From assembly GCF_021168555.1 (NCBI RefSeq), contig NZ_JAJOZS010000001.1, forward strand, positions 124,001-188,000: a stretch of 64,000 nucleotides of DNA, read 5' to 3'. Positions 31,562 to 39,853 of the stretch are shown here, piece after piece. The notes beneath the pieces were generated by a model. That model ran no database searches and was not told the origin of the DNA. It was given only the letters and a program-made list of their open reading frames with translations. This DNA is from Stenotrophomonas sp. MMGLT7 (GTDB taxonomy: Bacteria > Pseudomonadota > Gammaproteobacteria > Xanthomonadales > Xanthomonadaceae). Every line of letters begins with the position of its first letter. Within the stretch, counting starts at the first letter, position 1. The translations under genes and the position numbers were made by a program.

Positions 31562-32088
31562 GGAAGTTCCTCAACATCGCTATTGTGGTGTTGCTCTACG
31601 CGGCGGGCGCACTCGCCGCGCGATTTATGCTGCACGGTGAGTATTCAGCGGTTGCATCCGACATAACGCGATGGCTTTGGGGGTTGGGCGTCCTGATAAT
31701 AGGAACGCTAAGCCAGTTGCTTTGGAAGGTCCATGAGGCGAAGCGTGTTGAAGGCCTTAGCGTCGAGCAGCGCGCTAGGGTTCGTCACGTTGCGGGGTTG
31801 ATTGGACTGCGCATTTACTTGCTAATGGCCATTGTTTTTCTGGCATCCGTAATTGGCTTTATATCTAACTTTGTGGCCGTTCCGGTTGCGGCCAAGTATA
31901 TGGCTCAAGCATCGCTAGGCTCCATGCTCGCATCAGCTGTTCTTTGGCTGACATGGGTACATATGGCCCAGCGTGACATTCAACGATTTGAAGATAAAGC
32001 ACGGGAAGAGCTAGCGCAGCAGAAAGCTGCAGATGCTCTTGCCGAAAGACTAAAGAAAAGCCTGAAACCACCTAAAACTGATTCTTAG
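31558..32088 (+). CDS. RexB-like four-TM membrane protein
   Basis: A 176-residue protein starting with GTG that overlaps the preceding stop (GTGA). Four hydrophobic segments: about 3-22, 37-56, 81-107 and 117-137, then a charged helical tail of 35 residues. Lambda RexB is a 144-residue four-TM ion channel that depolarises the cell when RexA is triggered. Topology, coupling and position in the lysogenic operon agree; residue identity with RexB is low, so function is inferred from context. Confidence 0.6.
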   Translation: MRKFLNIAIVVLLYAAGALAARFMLHGEYSAVASDITRWLWGLGVLIIGTLSQLLWKVHEAKRVEGLSVEQRARVRHVAGLIGLRIYLLMAIVFLASVIGFISNFVAVPVAAKYMAQASLGSMLASAVLWLTWVHMAQRDIQRFEDKAREELAQQKAADALAERLKKSLKPPKTDS

Positions 32089-32122
32089 CCAGATGGCCGG
32101 TATTAGGTCTGCCATTTTCAAA

Positions 32123-33118
32123 TTACAGCACCCGCTCCATCTCCAGCGCAGTAGTGAACCCACCATCGCCGCTGATGCCATGCGTGGCCTGCACGATCAG
32201 CCAGGCCTGCCCGTCGATCTCCGGCTTGAAGCCGCTCACCGTCACCTGCTGCTCCGGGTACAGGTCGGCGCGGCCCAGTGCCAGCTGGTAGATGAACTTG
32301 GCGGCGCCGCGCTGCAGTTGCTGCCACTTCGATCGCGCCTGCTGCCGCGCCATCGCCTCGCTCTTGAAGGTTTCGCGCACGGTGAAGGCGTTGTCGTCGC
32401 TGCCCACCAGCACCTGCTTGCGCTTCGCGCGCTTGCGGTCGTTCCAGAAGCATTTGCAGCCGCTGTACTCGTTGCGATCCTCCACGCTGTAGCGGTGGCG
32501 GTCGCCATCGGCGCGGGTGATGCGCGCCTGCGGCAGCGCCGTGCCGCCGGGCGTGGTGCCGCTGCCCACCGGGGCGAACAGCAGCGTGCCGGCCTTGACG
32601 GTGGCCACGGCGTCGTAGCGCTGGCCCAGGCGGGTCAGCAGGGCCACGTCGCTCTCGTTGACCTGGTCCAGGTGGTCGATGGCGATGCTGGCCAACGCCG
32701 CGGCGATGCTGGCCTTCAACCCGTGCTCGCCGGCCAGGTTGCGCAGCACCGCGCCCAGCGTGCTGGCGTGCCAGCTGCGCTCGCGCCGGCTGCGCATCTG
32801 CCGGGTCAGGTCGGTGCTGCGCGCGCGGATGGTGATGATGTCCGGCGCGCCGGCATGCTCCACCTCATCCACGCGGAAGGTGCCCTTGTTGACCAGGCCG
32901 GCGCCCTGCCAGCCGATGGCCACGCTCAAGGTCACGCCGCGCTTGGGCAGGGCCATGCGGCCGTCGTGGTCGTGGATCACCAGGTCGAGCTGGTCGGCCT
33001 CGCCGCCGCGGCACTCGGTGAGGGTCAGGTCGATCAGGCGCGGGGCGATGCGCGCGGTCAGGTCCTGGCCGTCCAGCACCACCTTCCAGGCCGGCACCGG
33101 GTAGTCCGTGGCGCTCAT
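32123..33118 (-). CDS. D: Late control protein D / baseplate hub
   Basis: A 331-residue gpD family protein (MSATDYPVPAWKVVLDGQDL start). The fold begins with the tail-hub pattern seen in RLIDLTLTECRGGEADQLDL and VIHDHDGRMALPKRGVTLSV. In P2, D forms the baseplate hub below the spike. Overlaps U by four bases and converges with the Rex-like operon 34 bases away. Confidence 0.9.
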   Translation of the reverse strand: MSATDYPVPAWKVVLDGQDLTARIAPRLIDLTLTECRGGEADQLDLVIHDHDGRMALPKRGVTLSVAIGWQGAGLVNKGTFRVDEVEHAGAPDIITIRARSTDLTRQMRSRRERSWHASTLGAVLRNLAGEHGLKASIAAALASIAIDHLDQVNESDVALLTRLGQRYDAVATVKAGTLLFAPVGSGTTPGGTALPQARITRADGDRHRYSVEDRNEYSGCKCFWNDRKRAKRKQVLVGSDDNAFTVRETFKSEAMARQQARSKWQQLQRGAAKFIYQLALGRADLYPEQQVTVSGFKPEIDGQAWLIVQATHGISGDGGFTTALEMERVL

Positions 33119-33525
33119 GCGCCGGTCACCGCCGCTTCGGCCAGGGCATCGTCCGGCACGCGCCGCAGCGACAGCTGGAACTCGATGCGCCGCGGCGTGC
33201 CGTCCTGGTAGAACAGGCTCTGGGTCTGGTTGATCGACAGGATGACGTAGGCGCCGAACACGTTGCCGGTGCCGTCCACCAGGGCATACGGGCGGCCGGC
33301 GTCGGCCATGTCGCGCAGCACGTCCAGCGACACCAGGGTGCCGGTCAGCTCCGGCGCCAGCAGGCCGCTCATCTCGATGCTTTCCTCGCCGGGGCCGAGG
33401 AACTGGCTGGCGGCGCGCGCGCCCACGCGCTCGGTGGCGGCGTGCCGCCATTGCATCTGCCGCTGCAGCTGCTGGTACACCAGCGTGGGCAGGGAGAAAA
33501 CGAAGGTGCCCAGGCACATCATCAT
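33115..33525 (-). CDS. U: Tail protein U
   Basis: A 136-residue protein with the P2 gpU pattern: FVFSLPTLVYQQLQRQMQWR near the start, then GPGEESIEMSGLLAPELTGT and GAYVILSINQTQSLFYQDGT. Needed for tail assembly next to the hub. Three ATG codons in a row at the start leave a two-residue uncertainty. Confidence 0.9.
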   Translation of the reverse strand: MMMCLGTFVFSLPTLVYQQLQRQMQWRHAATERVGARAASQFLGPGEESIEMSGLLAPELTGTLVSLDVLRDMADAGRPYALVDGTGNVFGAYVILSINQTQSLFYQDGTPRRIEFQLSLRRVPDDALAEAAVTGA

Positions 33526-33535
33526 CGTGGTGGTC

Positions 33536-36250
33536 TCAGTCGTGGTCGGTCAGCGCCGAGCGGTTGCGCGCAGCCTTGGCCGCCTCCCGGCGATCCAGCT
33601 CCATCGCCACCGCTCGGGCAATGGCCTGCGGATCCATGCCCGGCGCGGCATGGATGTGGATCTCGTAGTGGTTGCCGGCCGGCGCGGCCGCGGCGGCGCG
33701 CGGTGCGGCCGCTATCGGCGTGCGGGTATCCATGGCCGCCGCCGGCGACGCCAGTGCGCCCGCGGCGAGCGCCGTGCCGGCGTTGCGGGTCAGTCCCTTG
33801 GCCAGGCCCGCCACGGCCGCCAGCGGCCCGCCCTGCCCCGCCTGCAGGCCGCGCGCCAGCCCCTGCATGGTGTAGCTGCCCAACTGCGCGAACACGCGCG
33901 ACGGGCTGTGGATGCCGAGTACGGATTTGAAGCTATCGCGCAGCGAGGCCCCGATGTTTGTGACCAGCTTCTTGGCGGCGGTCCAGCGCTCGGAAATTCC
34001 GTCGATCAGGCCGGACACCAGGTCGATGCCGACCTGCCGCAGCTGCAGCGGCCATTTCACGAAGACGGTCATCAGCATGCCGACCAGGCCGGCGACCAGC
34101 CGTATCCCGCCCGCGATAGAGCTGCCCAGCACCGCGCCGAACGCCTGGCCGTTGCGCGTTGCGCCGGCCAGCTGCTCGTTGGTGGCCTTGAACGGCGTCA
34201 GCAGCCGCTGGATCCAGCCCCACACGGCGGCCGCGGCATCGCCGAGCTGCGCCCACAGCGGCGCCAGCGGTGCGAAGGCACTCTTCAGCTCGGCCAGGGC
34301 CGGCGCGATGGCCGCGACGATGCCCTGCCAGACGCCGATCATGAACGCCTTGATCGGCTCCCAGTACTTCCACACCAGGGCCGCAACCACCGCGATGGCC
34401 GCGCCGATGGCCAGCACCGGCCAGCTGATACCGCCCAGCACGGCCAGCAGCGCCCGGCCGGCGTTCAACATCATCGGGAACACGCGGCCGGCCAGCTGCA
34501 GGCCTCGACCGATCAGCGCGCCGAACCCCTGTCCGCCGGACAGCAGTGCCACCACGTTCATGATGTTGCCGATGGCCATGGCCGCCAGCCCGCCGACGGC
34601 CAGCAGGCCGCCCAGCACGGTCACCAGTGCGGCGCCGGCGATGGCCGAGAGCACCAGCACGCGGGTGAGCTTGGGATGTTCGCGCACCCAGCCGATGACC
34701 CTCTGCACCAGGCCGCCCACGGTGGCGGCGAGGTTCTTGGTATCGGCCAGCAGGGTTTCGCCGAGGGAGGCGGCCAGCGCGAGCGCCGTGTTCTTGGCCA
34801 GTTGCATGGCGTTGGCCGAGGTCGCCACGCGGCTGGCGTACTCGGCCGACATGCTACCGGCATAGCGCTGCTGGTCGGTCACCTTGGCGAAGTTCTCCTG
34901 CAGCAGCTCCAGGTTGGTCAGCAACGGGGCGATGGCGCCGATGGATTCGCGGCCGAACAGCTGGGTCATGGTCGCGGCCTGCTGCTCCTTCGGCAGCTTG
35001 CGTAGCTGCTCGAGCACGTACACGATCGAGCCGCCGGCATCCTTCTGCATGCGCTTGGCCATGTCCACCGCATCGATGCCCAGCGCCTCGAACGCCGCGC
35101 GTTGCTTCTTGGTGGCGGCATCACCCGAGGACAGCGTGAGCAGTAGGTTCTTGATGCCGGTGGCCGACACCTCGGACTCGATGCCCATGCCGGCGACGGT
35201 GCTGGCCATGGCCGCCAGCGGCCCGGACTGCAGGCCGGCCACGTCGCCCAGTGCACCGATGCGGTTCACCACCGCGCTGATCTTCTGCACGCTGGCCGGG
35301 CCGGTGTTGCCCAGGTAGTTGATCTTGTCGGCCAGCTCCACCACCGCGCCCTGCCCCATGCGGAAGGCGGTGCGCCAGGTGGCCATGGTCTGGCCGGCGT
35401 CCTCGGCGGTGGTGTCGAAGGCCACGCCCATCTTGGCTGCGTCCTCGGCGAAGCGCAGCAGCTCCTTGCGTGGGATGTTGGCCTGGCCGGCGGCGGCGAC
35501 GATCTGGGCGATGCCCTCCTGCGTCATCGGCAGGCGCATCGACAGGTCCTGTATGTCGCGGCCCATCTGCTTGAACTGCTCCGGCGTGTCGAAGTCCACC
35601 ACCTTGCGCACGTCGGCCATCGCCGACTCGAACTGCACCGCCTCGGCAACCGGCAGCGCGGCAGCGCGCAGCGCCCGCTGGCCCGCGAAGGCCATGCCGG
35701 CACCGTATGCCGCTGCGCTCATGCCGGCGCTCTGCATCGACCTGGCACGGCGCTGGGCCTCGGCCAGGTTCTTCAGGCGCTGGCGCTGCTGCTCGATCGC
35801 CGCATTGGCCTGTGTGACCTCGCCGCGCAGCCGGCGCTCATGCGTGCCCAGGTTGGCGGTGCTGATGCCGGCCTCGGCCATGCGGTTGCGCAGCACCTGC
35901 AGCTGCTGGGCCTGCTGCTGGTGCTTGTCCTTCATCAGCCCGGCTACGCGCTGGGCGTCGCGGAACTGGTTGGTCAGCTTCTTGCTGGGCGTCTCGGCCG
36001 CGGCGAGCTGCTGCGCCAGCTCGCGCACCTTGGCCCGCTGCGCGTCCAGCGCGGCGCTGGACTGGCGCAGGGCATCGTGCTGGGTGCGGAAGGCGCCGAT
36101 GTCGCGCTGCTGGGCTTCCAGCTTCTTCAGCGCGCTGTACTGCTCGCGCAGCGCGGAAGACACGCCCTTGCTGCCGGACAGGATCTTCTTCAGCGGCCCG
36201 GTGGCCTTGTCGATGGCGGCCAGCACCACCTGCAGGCGAAGGTCATTCAC
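33536..36250 (-). CDS. T: Tape measure protein T
   Basis: A 904-residue protein from GTG at 36250. The N-terminal 150 residues are coiled coil (EQYSALKKLEAQQRDIGAFR). A tape-measure domain with AMADVRKVVDF and conserved Gly/Ala helices follows, then hydrophobic helices at about 545-620 and a Pro/Ala-rich end. Sets tail length and is ejected with the DNA. Overlaps the E' stop, so coupled to it. Confidence 0.9.
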   Translation of the reverse strand: MNDLRLQVVLAAIDKATGPLKKILSGSKGVSSALREQYSALKKLEAQQRDIGAFRTQHDALRQSSAALDAQRAKVRELAQQLAAAETPSKKLTNQFRDAQRVAGLMKDKHQQQAQQLQVLRNRMAEAGISTANLGTHERRLRGEVTQANAAIEQQRQRLKNLAEAQRRARSMQSAGMSAAAYGAGMAFAGQRALRAAALPVAEAVQFESAMADVRKVVDFDTPEQFKQMGRDIQDLSMRLPMTQEGIAQIVAAAGQANIPRKELLRFAEDAAKMGVAFDTTAEDAGQTMATWRTAFRMGQGAVVELADKINYLGNTGPASVQKISAVVNRIGALGDVAGLQSGPLAAMASTVAGMGIESEVSATGIKNLLLTLSSGDAATKKQRAAFEALGIDAVDMAKRMQKDAGGSIVYVLEQLRKLPKEQQAATMTQLFGRESIGAIAPLLTNLELLQENFAKVTDQQRYAGSMSAEYASRVATSANAMQLAKNTALALAASLGETLLADTKNLAATVGGLVQRVIGWVREHPKLTRVLVLSAIAGAALVTVLGGLLAVGGLAAMAIGNIMNVVALLSGGQGFGALIGRGLQLAGRVFPMMLNAGRALLAVLGGISWPVLAIGAAIAVVAALVWKYWEPIKAFMIGVWQGIVAAIAPALAELKSAFAPLAPLWAQLGDAAAAVWGWIQRLLTPFKATNEQLAGATRNGQAFGAVLGSSIAGGIRLVAGLVGMLMTVFVKWPLQLRQVGIDLVSGLIDGISERWTAAKKLVTNIGASLRDSFKSVLGIHSPSRVFAQLGSYTMQGLARGLQAGQGGPLAAVAGLAKGLTRNAGTALAAGALASPAAAMDTRTPIAAAPRAAAAAPAGNHYEIHIHAAPGMDPQAIARAVAMELDRREAAKAARNRSALTDHD

Positions 36251-36746
36251 GTATCAACTCCACTGCGGCGCCGGGCGCGCTCGCGCCAGGTCATCAGTTC
36301 GGCCACGGACCAGTGCGCCATCTCGGTCGGCGGCCAGTGGAAGATGGCCGCCACGTCGGCCATCGCTTCCTCGACGGTCAGAGGGAGGCCTTCGCCTCCT
36401 TCGAGACGAAAAAAGCCGCCACCTCTGTCCCCACCTTCAGCAGGTCGGCCGGATCAAGCTGGTCCACGTCGGCGGTGGTCAGCGTGGGGCTGCTGATGCG
36501 CGGCAGCAGGGTCCGCAGCGCCAGCACGTCCATCTGGATGACGTCGAACAGCTTCAGGCCACGCAGGCTGCCGGCATCGGGCTTGCGCAGGGTGAGGCTT
36601 TCGATGGTCTGCTCGCCGCGGCGGATGGGCTTGTCCAGCGGCACGATGGCGCTGTTGGTGTCGCCGGCGATCAGCTGGCCGGTGGTGGCCGGGCTGTTGA
36701 CCGTGTCGGTGGCGGTTGCCGGGGTGGTGGTTTCGGTCTTGCTCAT
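36247..36746 (-). CDS. Tail chaperone E+E', made by -1 frameshift
   Basis: After a -1 shift at TTTTTTC (36414-36408) ribosomes continue past the E stop through a frame encoding GEGLPLTVEEAMADVAAIFH and ending WRERARRRSGVDT. This conserved E' segment matches the usual GpE family end (W-x5 residues, basic tail). The E' frame has no start of its own. The fusion contacts the tape measure protein during tail assembly in P2. Confidence 0.85.
36378..36746 (-). CDS. E: Tail assembly protein E
   Basis: A 122-residue protein (MSKTETTTPATATDTVNSPA start) with a Thr-rich N-terminus and the conserved core LTLRKPDAGSLRGLKLFDVI. Stops at 36378 when no frameshift takes place. It lies between FII and T as in P2. 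Confidence 0.85.
   Translation of the reverse strand: MSKTETTTPATATDTVNSPATTGQLIAGDTNSAIVPLDKPIRRGEQTIESLTLRKPDAGSLRGLKLFDVIQMDVLALRTLLPRISSPTLTTADVDQLDPADLLKVGTEVAAFFVSKEAKASL
36408..36414 (-). promoter_or_regulatory. -1 frameshift site T TTT TTC
   Basis: Zero-frame codons GCT TTT TTC on the minus strand; slipping back one base gives the E' frame. P2 uses the near-identical TTTTTTG at the same place. Confidence 0.85.
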
Positions 36747-36893
36747 GGCGGTGTCTCCAGGGGTTGGGGTTGGTCCGTCACGCACCGCCTTGCCCTCGGT
36801 GTGTTCCGGTGCGGCCTTCCGCCTTCAGTCCCGGGCCGAGGAGGTTCGCCCTGGCAAGGTCGGCGCCGCAGGCCGCGGCGGTGCTGCTCGGGC

Positions 36894-37403
36894 CTACGCG
36901 CCGATGGCGTTGCGGATGGCCGCCATGACGTCGGTGCCGGCGTAGATCTCGACCATGTTGATCAGGTCGATCTCGACCACGGTGGCGCCGTTGACGGTGA
37001 TCTTGTAGTAGCTGCATTGGGTGGTGACGGTGAACTCGGTGTCCTCGCCGGCGGCGGCGTCGCCGAACTCGATCTCGCTGTGGCGGCCGCGCACGACCAC
37101 TTCCACCGCGTCCACGGCGCCGGTGTCGTCGCGCTGGTAGGCGCCGGCGAAGCGCACCTGCACGCCGTCGTGCGCCACGGCGCCGTACTGGTTGAGGATG
37201 GCCTGCATGAAGCCGCCATAGACGGCCTTGAACTCGATGGGCTCCTGGCCGAAGTCGGCCTTCACCGGGCCGGACATGCCGCCGCCGCGCCAGTTCTCCA
37301 TGGTGCGGGTGAGCGTGGGCAGGGTGATCGTCTTGGCCTGGCCGATGTAGCTCTCGCCGTTGACGAAGACGTTGAAGTTTTTCAGTTTGCGGGGCAGCGC
37401 CAT
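36894..37403 (-). CDS. FII: Tail tube protein FII
   Basis: A 169-residue protein (MALPRKLKNFNVFVNGESYI start), with the GpFII hallmarks KTITLPTLTRTMENWRGGGM and a C-terminal beta region (TQCSYYKITVNGATVVEIDL). The inner tube of the contractile tail. About 150 bp without a gene separates it from E. Confidence 0.92.
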   Translation of the reverse strand: MALPRKLKNFNVFVNGESYIGQAKTITLPTLTRTMENWRGGGMSGPVKADFGQEPIEFKAVYGGFMQAILNQYGAVAHDGVQVRFAGAYQRDDTGAVDAVEVVVRGRHSEIEFGDAAAGEDTEFTVTTQCSYYKITVNGATVVEIDLINMVEIYAGTDVMAAIRNAIGA

Positions 37404-37443
37404 CGCGGCATCTCCGAAGTGGTGGGATCAGGGTGGAAGGCGA

Positions 37444-38631
37444 TCAGCCGGTGCTGCCGGTCACGCGGGCGGCGAAGTCGGCGAAGTAGCTGTCGGTGAT
37501 GCGCTGGTTGAGGCCGAGCTGCTCGATCGGCGGCACGGGCGTGTAGTCGTAGTCGATCTTCAGCTGGCCGGCCGACAGGCCGGTCACCGGGTTGTTGGCT
37601 TCGTCGTACCAGCAGCTGGCGCCGATCAGGTAGCCCTGGTTGACCAGGCTGCGCAGCTTGGCGTTGATGCTCTCGACGATGTCCTTGACGATCGACGGGT
37701 GCAGCGGCTTGTCCACGAAGGTGGCCACGCCCTCGGCGATGGTGTCGGCGATGATCTGGCCGCTGCGGGTGGCGCTCTCGAAGGCGAACAGCGCGTCGTC
37801 GCTGCAGGTGCGGCTGCCCCAGAAGCGATAGCCGTTCATGTTGACCAGGGTGGTCACGTCGGCCGCGTTGAGCACGCCGGCGTCGCTGTTGGGGTTTTGC
37901 AGGTCGAAGGACACGTCCTTGCTGATGCCGGTGACGCCGTTGACCGCCACGTTGGACAGGGTCTTGTGCCAGCCCTGCTCCTGGTCGATCCTGGCGCGCA
38001 GGCCCAGCGCCCGGGCCACCGCGGATACTGCGATGGCGGCGTTGGCGGTGGTGTCCCAGGCCACGAACTCCGGCCAGATCAGCATCAGCTCGCGGGCACC
38101 GAAGTTCTCCCGGTACAGCACCACCTCGGACACGTCGGCGCAGTCCCAGGCGTAGGCGTAGGCCATCGCCCGCAGCTTCTGCGCCACGGTGACCAGCGCG
38201 GTGGCCACCGCCTGGTTGTCCAGGCCCGGCGCGCCGATGATGCGCGGCTTCACGCCCAACTGCGCCTGCGCGGCCAGCAGCGCCTGCAGGCCGGTCTTTC
38301 TGCCGTCGGTGTCGGTGCCGATGACGTTGCTGGTGGTGGTGGCCGCGGCGTCCTCGCCGACGCCCTCCTCCACCCGCACCACCACGGCCACCGGGCTGGC
38401 CTGGTCGGCGATGCCCTGCAGCGCCTGGCGCAGGGTGCCGCTGGTGCCGGCATCGGCGATGGCCGTGGCCACGTCGGTGATCAGCACCGGGGTGTTGAGC
38501 GGGAATGTGGCCGCAACGGCATCGGCCGCGGTGGCGACCAGGCCGATGATGGCAGTGGAAACGGTGCGGATGGTACGGGTGCCGGTGTTGACCTCGGTGA
38601 CCAGTACGCCGTGGTGGTAGATGTCGGGCAT
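37444..38631 (-). CDS. FI: Tail sheath protein FI
   Basis: A 395-residue sheath protein beginning MPDIYHHGVLVTEVNTGTRT, the N-terminal pattern of P2 FI, with C-terminal VTGLSAGQLKIDYDYTPVPP, which interlocks with the tube and neighbouring subunits. Length matches P2 FI (396). Confidence 0.93.
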   Translation of the reverse strand: MPDIYHHGVLVTEVNTGTRTIRTVSTAIIGLVATAADAVAATFPLNTPVLITDVATAIADAGTSGTLRQALQGIADQASPVAVVVRVEEGVGEDAAATTTSNVIGTDTDGRKTGLQALLAAQAQLGVKPRIIGAPGLDNQAVATALVTVAQKLRAMAYAYAWDCADVSEVVLYRENFGARELMLIWPEFVAWDTTANAAIAVSAVARALGLRARIDQEQGWHKTLSNVAVNGVTGISKDVSFDLQNPNSDAGVLNAADVTTLVNMNGYRFWGSRTCSDDALFAFESATRSGQIIADTIAEGVATFVDKPLHPSIVKDIVESINAKLRSLVNQGYLIGASCWYDEANNPVTGLSAGQLKIDYDYTPVPPIEQLGLNQRITDSYFADFAARVTGSTG

Positions 38632-38641
38632 GGCGCGGCTC

Positions 38642-38986
38642 CTAGCGGAAATTGAGGGGGACGGTGATGCGCGTGAACTCGCTGGCCGGCGGTACGTCGG
38701 TGCGGTTGCCTTCGATGGTCACGGCGAACTGGCCGGCGGCGGCGCCGGCGGCGATGGAAAGGCGGGTGATGCGCAGGCGCTGCTCCCAGCGCATCAGCGC
38801 GCCGGCGATGGCGCCGTAGATGCGGGTGACGGTGGCGCCGTTGAACGGCTGGTCGATAAGCTCGGGCAGCAGCGAGCCGTAGTCGCGCCGCATCACCCGG
38901 GTGCCGATGGGGGTGGTGAGGATGTCGGCGATGGACTGCGCCAGGTGCGCGGTGCCTTCCAGCGCCTGGCCGGTGGTGGCCGACAT
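38642..38986 (-). CDS. W: Baseplate wedge W (gp25-like)
   Basis: A 114-residue protein with the lysozyme-like gp25 signature: LAQSIADILTTPIGTRVMRR then DYGSLLPELIDQPFN. Forms part of the baseplate wedge. Stop lies 10 bases before the sheath start. Confidence 0.92.
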   Translation of the reverse strand: MSATTGQALEGTAHLAQSIADILTTPIGTRVMRRDYGSLLPELIDQPFNGATVTRIYGAIAGALMRWEQRLRITRLSIAAGAAAGQFAVTIEGNRTDVPPASEFTRITVPLNFR

Positions 38987-38991
38987 GCCCC

Positions 38992-39564
38992 TCACTGCGG
39001 CGCCCCGGAAAGACCGCTGCCGGGCGTGACGCCGGTGGTCTTGTGGTTCACCAGGCTGATGCCGGCGCCGATCACGTCGGTCTGCGCGGTCACGGTGGCG
39101 CTGCAAGCGACGTCGCCGTTGAGTGTGCTGTCGCCGTTGACGGTCAGCGGGCCGTTGATGGTGACGCCGGCGGCGGCGGTGATGGTCGCGCTGCCGCCGG
39201 GCGGCAACGTGGCGTTGAGCAGGTGCGCCTCCGCGTCGTACTCGACCACCGCGCCATCGGAGAAGCGCACCTGGTGCAGGCCGGCGGCGGCGGCCGGCGC
39301 CGGCACCGCATCGGAGTACAACCCACGCAGCACGATGCCGGCTTCCGCCTCACCTTCGGCGCACAGCACCAGCACCTGCTCGCCGACGCTCGGCGGCGAC
39401 CACTCGACGCGGCCGGCGCCGGCGTGCGGCACCAGCCACGGCAGCCAGTCGGTCAGCACGTCGCCGCTTTCGACGCGCACGCGCGCGGCGCCCAGATCGA
39501 CGGCCGAAATGGTGCCGATGCGGATCAGGTTGGAGACGCGGCGTGGCAGGTCGGAATCGCGCAT
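38992..39564 (-). CDS. V: Baseplate spike V
   Basis: A 190-residue protein with an N-terminal OB-fold (RIGTISAVDLGAARVRVESG, then WSPPSVGEQVLVLC) and a C-terminal beta-helix repeat (VTINGPLTVNGDSTLNGDVA) forming the membrane-piercing spike. The usual His-x-His iron-binding tip is not obvious in the last 30 residues. Confidence 0.9.
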   Translation of the reverse strand: MRDSDLPRRVSNLIRIGTISAVDLGAARVRVESGDVLTDWLPWLVPHAGAGRVEWSPPSVGEQVLVLCAEGEAEAGIVLRGLYSDAVPAPAAAAGLHQVRFSDGAVVEYDAEAHLLNATLPPGGSATITAAAGVTINGPLTVNGDSTLNGDVACSATVTAQTDVIGAGISLVNHKTTGVTPGSGLSGAPQ

Positions 39565-39630
39565 GCCTGCATCGTGGAAGCATGCGCGGCCTGGATCACC
39601 CGGCGCGGCATGTAGGCCGCACGGCTACCG

Positions 39631-39852
39631 TCACGATCCGGCCGACGTGCTCTTGCGCGGCGCGGTGGCCAGCGTCCAGGCCGCGCCGTTCCAGCGCGGC
39701 ACCCGACCGGCAGGGACATCGGCCGGGGGCGGCGTATCGATCGCGCCGGCCGGCAGCAGCCAGGTGCCGGGCTGCATCGGCGATTCCTCGGCCTCCAGCG
39801 TGCCGGCCAGCAGTCCCGCCGCGTCGATAAGGTAGACGGTGCGCGTGGTCAT
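39631..39852 (-). CDS. Small tail-fibre-associated protein
   Basis: A 73-residue protein (MTTRTVYLIDAAGLLAGTLE start) with a Pro-rich centre and VPRWNGAAWTLAT near the end. Proteins with this W-x-W-type pattern occur as short tail fibre assembly proteins next to fibre genes. It replaces P2 gpG in position. Confidence 0.6.
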   Translation of the reverse strand: MTTRTVYLIDAAGLLAGTLEAEESPMQPGTWLLPAGAIDTPPPADVPAGRVPRWNGAAWTLATAPRKSTSAGS

Positions 39853-39853
39853 G

